Source of the DNA: Bacteroidales bacterium
Lineage (GTDB): Bacteria; Bacteroidota; Bacteroidia; Bacteroidales; P3
Assembly: GCA_017449525.1 (NCBI GenBank)
Contig: JAFTFL010000002.1
Coordinates: 186,001-250,000 of the forward strand
Direction: 5' to 3'
DNA: 64,000 bases
Below, one piece after another: positions 44,401 through 52,619 of this stretch (its first letter is position 1; each line of letters starts with the position of its first letter). Below the pieces are notes generated by a model. It worked only from the letters and a program-made list of their open reading frames with translations. It had not been told where the DNA came from and searched no databases. The position numbers and the translations under genes were made by a program.

Positions 44401-44622
44401 CTATACAAAAAACTCTCTTTGCTCAGCCAAATATGGAGAACTATTCGCATCGTCATCAGAGGTGGTTGACTGCAGTTCAAAGGTGGCTTCGACAAAGGCC
44501 TCCATATCGCCCAGTGCATCAAAAGAAGAGTACTGAGCTGCACGTGTCATAAGGCTCATAGGAGGATGCTTAGCCGAGCGATGGCGCGGTAGATTAATGA
44601 TGTCGTCGTAATTGTCTTCCAT
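44401..44622 (-). CDS. YolD-like small protein
   Basis: The 73-residue protein contains the motif YDDIINLPRHRSAKHPPMSLMTRAAQYSSFDAL. This matches the YolD-like family core (YDDI..LP...S..HP.M....RAAQF..F.AL). YolD-like genes are commonly paired with Y-family polymerases, and here it follows one by 37 nt. The C-terminus is acidic. A role with the translesion polymerase is inferred from this pairing. Confidence 0.75.
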   Translation of the reverse strand: MEDNYDDIINLPRHRSAKHPPMSLMTRAAQYSSFDALGDMEAFVEATFELQSTTSDDDANSSPYLAEQREFFV

Positions 44623-44659
44623 GAGTGATGTTCTTCGTTTTATGAGCGATAGAGTCGAT

Positions 44660-46144
44660 TTATGAACGATGTCCTCCTATTTGCTGATTGCGTTGACGCG
44701 CAGTGGCTGCATCCTCGTAACTAATGGCTCTTAGGATGGCATTTTTACCAAAGGTGTGTTTTAGGTTGAGTATCGTCTCCTGCAAGCGATGCTCTGAATC
44801 AAGTTGTTCTTGGTCTACAGTTGGCGTTGCTTCTTCAAACAGGCTTAGCTGCACAGACACCTCTGGTACAGATGTTTCCGAGACATGGTTGGCCACAATA
44901 TTGATACGTCGAATAAGCAATGACGGATTGACAACTTGATGGAATATATCGTCGGCAGCTCGCGTGATGAGCCGGCAGGAGGATGTCTTCAGCGGCAGCT
45001 GCTGCGAGCCATGAGCAGGGCGAGGTACAGGCCGCCCGTAGTGGTCTTTAGCAACGGCAACTCGATTGTCCGTCATGGGGCTCTGCGCATCATACCCGAT
45101 ATTGAGCACAATCTGGTCGGTTCGCAGTCCTGCCTCAACCAATTGCAAACTGAGGTTATCCGCCATTTCCAATACCACGATGCGAGCTTCTTCGAAACTG
45201 TAGGGGCGCGCCAGTACTTGACCACTGCTTAATGAATGGTTCTTAGGTTTGTAGGATCGAGCTAACGATAGCGGACATGATTCCCAACCCCACGCATGGT
45301 CAATCAGCAGTTCCGCATTGACTCCAAACAGTTGGTAGAGCGACTCCTCGTCGCGCACCGATTGGCGTGCCACATCCCCCATGGTGTACATGCCGTGGGC
45401 GGCGAGTCGATTGGCCATACCACGTCCTACACGCCAAAAATCGATTATCGGCCGATGTCCCCACATGGTGTGTCGAAAGCTTTGCTCGTCCAATTCGGCT
45501 ATGCGAACTCCATTCTTATCGGCAGGCGCGTGCTTTGCCACAATGTCCATAGCCACCTTGCAAAGAAACATATTTGACCCTATTCCCCCTGTGGCGGTGA
45601 TGCCTGTCTCTCGAAACACATCGGTAATCATGCGGCGTGTCAATTCGGATGCCGAGATGCCATAGCGAGGTAGATAGGGTGTGGCATCAATAAAAACCTC
45701 ATCCACAGAATAAATCAGCACATCCTCCTCTGCCACATGGCGATAATAGGCCCCAACAATTTGGGCACTCTTCTCCATATAATGCCGCATCCGTGGCACG
45801 GCCACAATAAAATCCAATTCCATCTCGGGATGGGCAGCTAATTCCAGAGCCGAAAATGATTTGCCCAGCAGGGGACGACCATAGAGCCTACGCCGTTCGC
45901 GGTTCACTTCGCGTACGCGCTGCTCCACTTCAAAGAGTCGAGCCCTTCCCCCTATGCCGTAGGCCTTGAGCGATGGTGAAACAGCCAGGCAGATAGTCTT
46001 CGACGTGCGACTACTGTCAGCCACTACTAAGCAAGTTGTCAATGGGTCGAGCCCTCGCGCCACACATTCAACCGATGCGTAGTACGACTTCAAGTCGATC
46101 GCTATATACGTATGCTGGCCCAGTTCCTTCACTTGCTTGTTCAT
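44660..46144 (-). CDS. Y-family DNA polymerase (UmuC/DinB-like)
   Basis: This 494-residue translesion polymerase has the first catalytic Asp in YIAIDLKSYYASVEC and the catalytic DE in LIYSVDEVFIDATPYL. TGGIGSNMFLCKVAMDIVAKH is a helix-hairpin-helix-like segment. The little-finger domain is present (LARPYSFEEARIVVLEMADNL). This is the UmuC-like form that accompanies YolD-like proteins rather than classical DinB. I could not identify an SOS operator upstream. Confidence 0.92.
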   Translation of the reverse strand: MNKQVKELGQHTYIAIDLKSYYASVECVARGLDPLTTCLVVADSSRTSKTICLAVSPSLKAYGIGGRARLFEVEQRVREVNRERRRLYGRPLLGKSFSALELAAHPEMELDFIVAVPRMRHYMEKSAQIVGAYYRHVAEEDVLIYSVDEVFIDATPYLPRYGISASELTRRMITDVFRETGITATGGIGSNMFLCKVAMDIVAKHAPADKNGVRIAELDEQSFRHTMWGHRPIIDFWRVGRGMANRLAAHGMYTMGDVARQSVRDEESLYQLFGVNAELLIDHAWGWESCPLSLARSYKPKNHSLSSGQVLARPYSFEEARIVVLEMADNLSLQLVEAGLRTDQIVLNIGYDAQSPMTDNRVAVAKDHYGRPVPRPAHGSQQLPLKTSSCRLITRAADDIFHQVVNPSLLIRRINIVANHVSETSVPEVSVQLSLFEEATPTVDQEQLDSEHRLQETILNLKHTFGKNAILRAISYEDAATARQRNQQIGGHRS

Positions 46145-46920
46145 TGCTCGCCCTTTTCAGCGAATAGGGCTGTTACAAAGAACGACACACCACGCAGAAT
46201 ATTATTGGGGATGCGTGTCATAGCCGATAGTTGTGGTAAAGATGCATGCATATGTGAATTAGTTAGCATCCGACACAATGGTGACCACGAGAAAAAAACT
46301 CAGACAGCCCTTATCAATGATTGACCGATTGTCGTATTGTTCAACATCCCTATTTACCCGACTGCATTATATGATAGGTTCTGGTTGCATAGCAGAAGTT
46401 GGGTCTAATTGGAGGGCCGATTCCGACGGTTTACAATGGGTCGACATTTACATATGTGCTTGTTGATTGCATCGTACACGGGACTTATCATAAAGGTGGT
46501 CTCCACCTCTGTAATGGACATGCGCATGCCAGCGCATTGGCATGCGCATCAACTCACTGTGGTGTACATAAAGCTATTAACGAATATAAGAATGTGAACA
46601 GATAGCAAAATATCAAGCATATAGTATGCGTGATTAACGATGGTAATAGAGTAGTGGAATATGACCTATAAAACAAAAATGGGGTCCCTCTCGAGTACCC
46701 CGAGCCACATGATCATCGCTGATTCATCTGGCTTTTCGGACTGCGAAGATACGACCTTTTTTGAAATTGGCAAAATAAGTTTTATCATGCAACGATACGC
46801 TCCCTTCTTTGTACCTTCTTCTCCCCTCTATGTGCCTTCTTTGCAATACATCCCTAAGGGGAACTGCACACCGCTGAATAAAATCAATAAAGTGAAGAAT
46901 AGAAACTATCATCTATTAAC
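46145..46920. other. Gene-poor intergenic region with an orphan hairpin
   Basis: These ~780 bases hold no coding frame I can support. The main structure is a perfect 12-bp inverted repeat at 46520-46549: ATGCGCATGCCA, loop GCGCAT, then TGGCATGCGCAT. No T-run follows. The hairpin is over 350 nt from the polymerase start and faces no gene directly. The region looks like degraded accessory DNA. Confidence 0.5.
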
Positions 46921-46923
46921 ATA

Positions 46924-47010
46924 ATGGAGAACCTGACAGACCTACGCAGAATACTCGCCAACGACATACGTGTGGAACTCTCCGAGAAGTTTGACCGCAA
47001 TTCCATTATT
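46924..47010 (+). pseudogene. Possible fragment of a phage virion-morphogenesis gene
   Basis: The frame from ATG 46924 starts MENLTDLRRILANDIRVELS and continues EKFDRN. This resembles the beginning of Mu-like phage virion-morphogenesis proteins as I remember them (short helix, then VEL.DEFDRN). After about 27 residues the similarity stops. The remaining frame looks random and runs through the oxidoreductase terminator. The start may be a relic of the same phage that left the MuF fragment at 50.5 kb. Confidence 0.3.
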
Positions 47011-47129
47011 ACCTGTACGCGTGTCGCTAATTTGGTCCGTCCGTTACATGGCTGTTTTGGATACACCCTAAGACTGAGTTTTAAAACTTCCTCTCTATCC
47101 ATATCCAGCCCTCTCCTGATAGACTTAAG

Positions 47130-47154
47130 AAGGGACACCTATCGGGTGTCCCTT
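47130..47154. terminator. Terminator after the oxidoreductase operon
   Basis: A perfect 10-bp stem (AAGGGACACC / GGTGTCCCTT) has a 5-nt loop. It lies about 54 nt past the stop of the beta-subunit gene and works for minus-strand transcripts; it is symmetric, so it may also stop plus-strand ones. Confidence 0.75.
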
Positions 47155-47207
47155 TCTGTTAACAGCCTCTGTGAATGCAACTGTTTGGCGAAATGGTGCG
47201 TGCCAGC

Positions 47208-48242
47208 TTACTCTACTTCCCACGTGTCGCCGCTGTTCAGTAGGTCGTCCACACAGGTGTACTTAGCGTTGGTCTTGCATTCGTCCATCTGATTTTCGTA
47301 CAGTGTGGTATAGGTGGGTTTCTGCACGTTTCGAATCACGCCGAGAGCCACGGGCAAGTCGCCCTTCATGCGAGCCAACATCATGTGGATACCCGTATCT
47401 TCGGTAGTCATATCGTGCACCAGAATGTCGTCTATTGTGATGCCGTTTTCGCCTACGGTTACTGCTTCCAAGCTACGTCCGTTGAATCGGATGCCTTTGT
47501 TGTGCTCCTTGCCGAAGAGCATTGGCTTGCCGTGTTCGAGGACTATGGTACGATCGTCGCGCACGGCGCGGTCAGCTATTTCCGTATGTGCCTTATCATT
47601 AAATATCACGCAGTTTTGCAGCACTTCTACCACACTTGAACCATCGTGCTCGGTGGCTTGCTCCATGATTTCAGTAGTCAGCTGGGGCACACAGTCCAGT
47701 GCACGTGCAAAAAAGGTGCCTTGTGCACCCATAACGAGTTCACCAGGATTGAACGGATAGTCGATGGTGCCGTAGGGCGAGGTCTTGGTTATTTGCCCAA
47801 ATTTGGTCGTGGGTGAATACTGACCTTTTGTCAATCCGTATATCTCGTTGTTGAAAATAGTGATGTTGACATCCATGTTGCGGCGTACGAGATGGATGAG
47901 ATGGTTACCACCTATGGCCATGGAGTCGCCATCTCCCATGTTGACCCATACGCTGAGCGAAGGGTTGGCTAACTTTACGCCAGTGGCTATGGCGCAGGCG
48001 CGTCCATGTATGCCGTGAAAGCCGTAGGTATCCACATAATATGGTATGCGCGACGAGCATCCGATGCCGCTCACCATGCAGATATTTTCCTTTTTGTGGC
48101 CAGCTTTGGGAAATACGTTGAGCAGGGATGAGAGGATGGCGTGGTCGCCACATCCAGGACACCATTTGACCATCTGGTCGCTTGTGAAGTCAGCTTTGGT
48201 GTATGTTACATCAGCTTTAGGTACGAAATGTCTTTGTTGCAT
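47208..48242 (-). CDS. 2-oxoacid:ferredoxin oxidoreductase, beta subunit
   Basis: The 344-residue thiamine-diphosphate-binding subunit has KWCPGCGDHAILSSLL at the N-terminus. The TPP motif is GDGDSMAIGGNHLIHLVRRNMDVNITIFNN (GDG...N). The cysteines typical of iron-sulfur ligation in this class are present. With the alpha subunit it oxidatively decarboxylates a 2-oxoacid (probably 2-oxoglutarate, possibly pyruvate) to acyl-CoA with ferredoxin as electron acceptor. The gene starts 6 nt after its partner. Confidence 0.92.
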   Translation of the reverse strand: MQQRHFVPKADVTYTKADFTSDQMVKWCPGCGDHAILSSLLNVFPKAGHKKENICMVSGIGCSSRIPYYVDTYGFHGIHGRACAIATGVKLANPSLSVWVNMGDGDSMAIGGNHLIHLVRRNMDVNITIFNNEIYGLTKGQYSPTTKFGQITKTSPYGTIDYPFNPGELVMGAQGTFFARALDCVPQLTTEIMEQATEHDGSSVVEVLQNCVIFNDKAHTEIADRAVRDDRTIVLEHGKPMLFGKEHNKGIRFNGRSLEAVTVGENGITIDDILVHDMTTEDTGIHMMLARMKGDLPVALGVIRNVQKPTYTTLYENQMDECKTNAKYTCVDDLLNSGDTWEVE

Positions 48243-48248
48243 GATGAT

Positions 48249-50087
48249 TTATTCTCCCATTATTTTATTAAACTCTTCTTTCAGTTCGCCCACTTCAAAT
48301 GGCAGACCCATGATTTTGTTGTATTGGCGCATGGGACACTCAGGATATTTGGTGCGCAGATAGCCCACAAACTGGCCATTATTAAGTTCGCACACCAATA
48401 TTTTCTTGTATCGACGCAGCACATCGCCCGTATTCTTGGGCATTGGGCAGATGTAGTTGAAGTGGGTGTATGCAACAGGCTTACCTTCGCGGTTCATTTC
48501 TTCCACTGCCAGAGTGAGCGCACCACTGGTACCACCCCATCCCACCACGAGTAGGTCGGCGTTGGGATTGCCCGTAACTACCTGGTCGGGTATGTAATTA
48601 GCCACTCGATCAACCTTCTCCTGACGGTTTCGCACCATGAGGGCGTGGTTCTCTGGGTCGGTCGAAAGTGAACCATCGGGTGTTTTCTCCAGTCCGCCCA
48701 CGCGGTGGCGCAGGCCTTCCATACCGGGCAATGCCCACTGGCGAGCCATCGTTTCGGGGTCGCGACGGTACGGACGATAATCGGGGTCATTGGGTGTTGC
48801 CAAGCGTGGAGTGATGCTGGGCAGGTCTGCTACGTGGGGAATGCGGAACAGTTGTGAGCCATTGCCTAGATAGCCGTCTGTGAGCAGGATGACGGGGGTC
48901 ATGTGTTCCAAGGCCAGTTTTGCAGCGGTGTATGCCCAGTAGAAGCAGTTGGCGCTGCTTGAAGCGGCCACCACAATGAGGGGGGCTTCGCCGTTGCGCC
49001 CATAGAGAGCTTGAACTAAGTCGCTCTGCTCCGTCTTGGTGGGCAGACCCGTGGAGGGGCCTCCGCGCTGCACATCAACCACCACAAGGGGCAACTCAGT
49101 CATGACAGCCAAGCCGAGTGCCTCGCTCTTCAGCGAGAGTCCAGGGCCTGATGTGGAGGTACAGGCCAGTGCACCAGCATAGCTGGCGCCGATAGCTGAG
49201 CAGATGCCGGCTATTTCGTCTTCTGCTTGAAACACGCGTGCACCGAGGGGTTTATGTTTGGCCAGCTCCACCATAATGTCGGTAGCTGGAGTGATGGGGT
49301 ACGAACCAAGGAAGAGTTGACGTCCGCTGCGTTCGCTGGCGGCCAGCAATCCCCATGCGGTGGCTACGTTGCCCGTAATATTGCGGTAGCGTCCTTTGGG
49401 CATTTGCGCCTTAGCTACCTCAACAATGCGAGAGTGAATGAGCTCCAGTTTGTCGGCATATTCGTAACCTTCGGTCAGCACAGCCTTGTTGAGGGCTATG
49501 ACGTCGGGCTTTTTAGCGAATTTGCGTTCCAGGTAGGCAAAAGTCTGGTCAAGCGTTTTGTTGGCCAAGAAAAAGATGATGCCGAGGGCAAACATGTTGC
49601 GGCATTTGTCGTAGGTCTTCTTGTCAGCCCCCTGTTGCCGGCCAATGTTTTCGGTGAACGAGGTGATAGGTGCCTTCACAATGGTGTAGGCGCATTCCAT
49701 TTCGTCGTTAAACGGTTCGCTGCTGTAGCCTGCTTTACTGATAGCTTCGGGGGTAAAAGTGTCAACGTCGACAATGACGGTGGCTCCTTTCTTTGCCCAT
49801 TTAAGGTTGGAACGGAGCGAGGCGGGGTTCATAGCGACGAGGATGTCGCATTGGTCGCCCGAACTGTATATGTGCGACCCCACATGAACTTGGTAGCCTG
49901 ACACACCGGCTATGGTATTGTGGGGGGCGCGTATTTCGGCTGGGTAGTCAGGGAAAGTTGCTATGTCATTCCCAGTGAGGGCGGATGCGTCGGAGAACAA
50001 GGTGCCAGATAGCTGCATGCCGTCGCCGGAATCTCCTGCAAATCGAATGACAAGGTCGTTGCGATTAACAATTTGTTTTTGTGCCAT
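48249..50087 (-). CDS. 2-oxoacid:acceptor oxidoreductase, fused gamma-alpha subunit
   Basis: The 612-residue protein joins an N-terminal gamma domain (VIRFAGDSGDGMQLSGTLF) to the alpha domain (GSYPITPATDIMVELAKH, GIGASYAGALACTSTSGPGLSLKSEALGLAVMTELPLVVVDVQRGGPSTGLPTKTEQSDL). The SYPITPAT and RGGPSTG motifs are diagnostic of KorA-type subunits. The substrate is most likely 2-oxoglutarate. A TACTTTTGCA promoter box lies upstream at 50129-50138. Confidence 0.93.
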   Translation of the reverse strand: MAQKQIVNRNDLVIRFAGDSGDGMQLSGTLFSDASALTGNDIATFPDYPAEIRAPHNTIAGVSGYQVHVGSHIYSSGDQCDILVAMNPASLRSNLKWAKKGATVIVDVDTFTPEAISKAGYSSEPFNDEMECAYTIVKAPITSFTENIGRQQGADKKTYDKCRNMFALGIIFFLANKTLDQTFAYLERKFAKKPDVIALNKAVLTEGYEYADKLELIHSRIVEVAKAQMPKGRYRNITGNVATAWGLLAASERSGRQLFLGSYPITPATDIMVELAKHKPLGARVFQAEDEIAGICSAIGASYAGALACTSTSGPGLSLKSEALGLAVMTELPLVVVDVQRGGPSTGLPTKTEQSDLVQALYGRNGEAPLIVVAASSSANCFYWAYTAAKLALEHMTPVILLTDGYLGNGSQLFRIPHVADLPSITPRLATPNDPDYRPYRRDPETMARQWALPGMEGLRHRVGGLEKTPDGSLSTDPENHALMVRNRQEKVDRVANYIPDQVVTGNPNADLLVVGWGGTSGALTLAVEEMNREGKPVAYTHFNYICPMPKNTGDVLRRYKKILVCELNNGQFVGYLRTKYPECPMRQYNKIMGLPFEVGELKEEFNKIMGE

Positions 50088-50128
50088 TTCTATGTTATTT
50101 ATAGCATTTTGTTGTATGTATAAGTGTC

Positions 50129-50138
50129 TGCAAAAGTA
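50129..50138 (-). promoter_or_regulatory. Promoter -7 box for the oxidoreductase operon
   Basis: TACTTTTGCA on the minus strand, about 42 nt upstream of the alpha-subunit ATG at 50087. Confidence 0.65.
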
Positions 50139-50489
50139 CGAAGTTTCGTTTGTATGCCACCTTTTTACGCCACAAGTTTATCCTCCGACAATGGTGCGTT
50201 GCGGCTGTGGCCTTGTCTGAGGGCAGTTTATACGCAATCTGGCGCAATTCATACACGTAAAAGAAGTGATGTATACATGAAGTACCGTTTTTCTTTTTGC
50301 TTGGGGGAACATAAGAGGTCATTGGGGAATTATAAAAACATCATTTGCCCTCAATGTCCAGTCAAATACTATGTTCAGAAGGCTTGCCCATATAAAAATA
50401 TTAATAAATACGGCGTATAGGTCATAAATACAGGTATTAGGTGTTAGCGAGCGATATACAATAAAGCATCACACATATATCATACTATC
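50139..50489. other. AT-rich junction between the oxidoreductase operon and the phage-derived island
   Basis: No supported gene. A short frame at 50278-50420 (MKYRFSF ... IICPQCPVKYYV) vaguely recalls zinc-finger N-termini of Bacteroidetes mobile-element primases, but it is too short and lacks the second cysteine pair spacing, so I do not call it. Confidence 0.4.
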
Positions 50490-51546
50490 GAGGTGTATTT
50501 GAGCAGCAACCACACCTGCAAGGGTAGCAAGAACGTTTTCGTTGACGTCTGCCCCCCTGCAGGGCAAGTGCCCCAAAGACTTCAAGTTTACGGGCTGGCA
50601 CCCCCATTGTCGCTGCTACACCACCACGATACTAAAGCCCCCCACCGAAATTGATGCTGATGATGAGCGCATCCTCAACGGGAAACCTGTGGACGGGGAG
50701 AGCGTGAACAGGGTCGATGATGTGCCAGACGCTTTCAAGCAATGGCTGAGCGACAACCAAGAGCGAGCGGCCACCAGTTACTCTGTGCTGTACTTCCTAA
50801 AGGATAATATGCAGTACGTTCCGGATGAAATGAGGGAGGCCTATGCCTCGCGTATGCCCTACGGCACCTACGAGGAGTACGCCAAGGCCATGCGTTACAA
50901 CCGCATTCACGCCCAATTCCCTGCTCCCATCCGCAAGAACAACGCGGGACTCTCAAAGGTGCTGCCAGTGGTGCAGGGCAAGATTATGAATTTCACGGAG
51001 GCCGACGAGGGTAAGGTCAATCCTAACTTTGATACATCCAGTAAAAGCACGACATACAATTTCAACTGCGGTACTTGCATTCCTGCCTACCTGCTACGGC
51101 GCAGGGGCTACGACGTGACAGCTGGAGAGTACACGAATGGAAAGGGCGTAGTGTACGACATATCTCAAAATGGGCTGATACCCTACCAGCGACACGATGG
51201 CACGGCTATTAAAATAACCGACTCCGAGGTGGTTATGTTTAGTGACTGGAAAGGGCAACTGGATAAAGGAAAATCAGCAGGCCTTATTACCTTTGTCAGA
51301 GGCAATACAAGCGATGCTGGCATTTATATGGTGCGCCTTGGGTGGAAGAACGGCGGCGGTCACTTTACAATTGCGGAGCGCGATCATGACGGGAATCTGA
51401 TTTTCTACGACCCTCAAACTGGCAAAAAAGGCTGGAATAGTTGGTGGCGAAATTCTGTCTTACTATCCCAATGCTGACTGATGCGGATAGACGATAAATT
51501 GATTGCCCCGTCTGTTGCTGGAGCGTTCAAAAAAGCTCAGCATTGA
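50490..51546 (+). pseudogene. MuF phage head-protein fragment with C-terminal papain-fold (Tox-PL-like) toxin domain, frame-disrupted
   Basis: The main open frame (50542-51477) begins with the MuF-like C-terminal motif LQGKCPKDFKFTGWHPHCRC. Residues SSNHTCKG and VFVDVCP just upstream are in another frame. Removing one C from the six-C tract at about 50551-50556 joins them. The MuF minor-capsid domain itself is missing. The last ~140 residues look like a papain-fold toxin: Cys in NCGTCIPAYLLRRRGYDV, His in GGGHFTIAE, Asp in IFYDPQTGKKG. The frame stops early at TGA 51475; reading past it gives LMRIDDKLIAPSV ... KKAQH to 51546, like the second toxin copy. The catalytic triad is kept, the gene ends are not. 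Confidence 0.75.
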
Positions 51547-51772
51547 CGCTCTCTATTTCTTTGCAGTCAAAGGTAATTCCGTATTGCCCCCTACAGAACG
51601 TAACCAGGTGTATATTGCCTGTTGAACTTTCGAGCGACGGCTTATATTGTGGCTCAAAATAGAATGTACCTCCCTCGGTGCCAATATACTTAGCTCTGAG
51701 GGCGAGGTTGCTAATCTCTTGTTGCGCAAATTGTAGTGCGCCTTGTTCGAGTTGTCTAATTGAATGCTTCAT
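51527..51772 (-). CDS. Candidate immunity protein 1 (antisense to the toxin array)
   Basis: The 81-residue product starts MKHSIRQLEQGALQFAQQEI and continues with a small alpha/beta pattern (KYIGTEGGTFYFEPQYKP, IHLVTFCRGQYGITFDCKEIE). It resembles no enzyme I know. The position right after the toxin 3' end, its small size and its intact frame suggest an immunity protein. It is on the opposite strand, with its 3' end overlapping the toxin C-terminal coding region. A CATCTTTGC promoter-like box lies about 12 nt ahead of the ATG, and TTGAGAAAAA begins 22 nt upstream of it, as for the second candidate. Confidence 0.55.
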   Translation of the reverse strand: MKHSIRQLEQGALQFAQQEISNLALRAKYIGTEGGTFYFEPQYKPSLESSTGNIHLVTFCRGQYGITFDCKEIESVNAELF

Positions 51773-51810
51773 AATCGGTTGCAAAGATGGTTATTTTTCT
51801 CAAATTTACG

Positions 51811-52298
51811 CGAGGTGCAATCTTCTCGCCTACGATCTCCGGCGGCGCGGTTTCAATATAGAGGCTATGGACAACCTCAATGGTGAGGTATGGAAGATAC
51901 TTGGTGAAGGCGACACAGAATTGACCATGAAAAACGTGTTTGGTGATAAAGTATCATTCGATATGTACAAGCCGCTTGGTTTTTCAGAGCCACAAAAAAA
52001 CAGGAAAAAGAACTTCTCCTTGTTTATTGAAAAATCGACCAAGGAAGAAGGCCGGTACGAGTTATGCCTTCGTTGGCCTGATGGGGATGGGCATGTTGTC
52101 TGCCTCGAAAGACGTGACGGGCTGCTAATTTGGTACGACCCTCAATCTGGGCAATATGGCGACCGACTATTTACTCACGCCGAGGTTGATTTCCTCGACA
52201 GAGTGATGAAGAACGGCATCGGGTTGAGGCGTATCGATGACAAGATAGTCAACCGCAAAATGTTTGTGAGACTGCTTAAGAAAGGCCAAGTTCGCTGA
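51811..52298 (+). pseudogene. Second Tox-PL-like toxin cassette lacking its N-terminus
   Basis: The similarity to the first toxin starts abruptly at the catalytic-Cys motif: CNLLAYDLRRRGFNIEA here against CIPAYLLRRRGYDVTA there. It continues through the catalytic His (DGDGHVVCLERR) and Asp (IWYDPQSGQYG) and ends LRRIDDKIVNRKMFVRLLKKGQ. There is no start codon, head domain or linker in front; the preceding bases are the upstream region of candidate immunity gene 1. It looks like a displaced toxin tip that could be expressed only by recombination with a full-length gene. Its 3' end overlaps candidate immunity gene 2 by 23 nt. Confidence 0.7.
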
Positions 52299-52503
52299 TA
52301 ATATCAAAACTCTCTCCTCCGATTATAGTCTCTGCCGTATTTCCGTCGAAGAGGATGAAAATAGGCATTCCTGTGGGGCGAAATTTTCCAGACGCATATA
52401 CAGGGCCGACGCTGTATGCGGACTTGCCTTTATACACGCCTTCGTAGTCTATCGTATTGCCGAGCGTTTTGGCCGCTTCTCTGACTTGTTTTGGTATTTC
52501 CAT
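52276..52503 (-). CDS. Candidate immunity protein 2 (antisense)
   Basis: The 75-residue protein MEIPKQVREAAKTLGNTIDY... continues with GVYKGKSAYSVGPVYASG and GMPIFILFDGNTAETIIGGESFDII. Small proteins with the I-P-K-x-I/V-x-x-A start and a YSxG...PTGxPxxIL core occur next to MuF-type toxins as far as I recall, so immunity is the favoured role. It converges on the second toxin cassette with a 23-nt 3' overlap. TTGAGAAAAA begins 22 nt upstream of the ATG, exactly as for candidate 1. The frame is intact. Confidence 0.6.
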   Translation of the reverse strand: MEIPKQVREAAKTLGNTIDYEGVYKGKSAYSVGPVYASGKFRPTGMPIFILFDGNTAETIIGGESFDIISELGLS

Positions 52504-52524
52504 TGTTCTACTGGTTTTTACGAG

Positions 52525-52600
52525 TTTTTCTCAAGTTTTGCATTCTCGCAACGAACTTTCTGCGCTTGGGTGTTTATTACCCCGTGGATTTTCCGTTTGC
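52525..52600 (+). pseudogene. Possible start of a third Tox-PL cassette
   Basis: After TTTTTCTCAAGTTT (compare TTTTTCTCAAATTT before cassette 2) the plus strand encodes CILATNFLRLGVYYPVDFP. It has the same Cys-x-x-Ala...Leu-Arg-x-x-Gly layout as the catalytic-Cys motif of the two other cassettes. It is then cut off by the end of the CARF nuclease gene. The match is short, so the call is tentative. Confidence 0.3.
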
Positions 52601-52619
52601 GAAAGGTGTAAGCACTCCA

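Noticed and set aside
46145..47207. tRNA or small structured RNA in the gene-poor region
   Set aside because: No cloverleaf pattern or T-arm consensus was found; only a simple hairpin and a terminator are present.
50278..50420. Short Cys-containing frame resembling a zinc finger
   Set aside because: Only 47 codons, one CxxC pair, no promoter and no neighbour; too weak to call.
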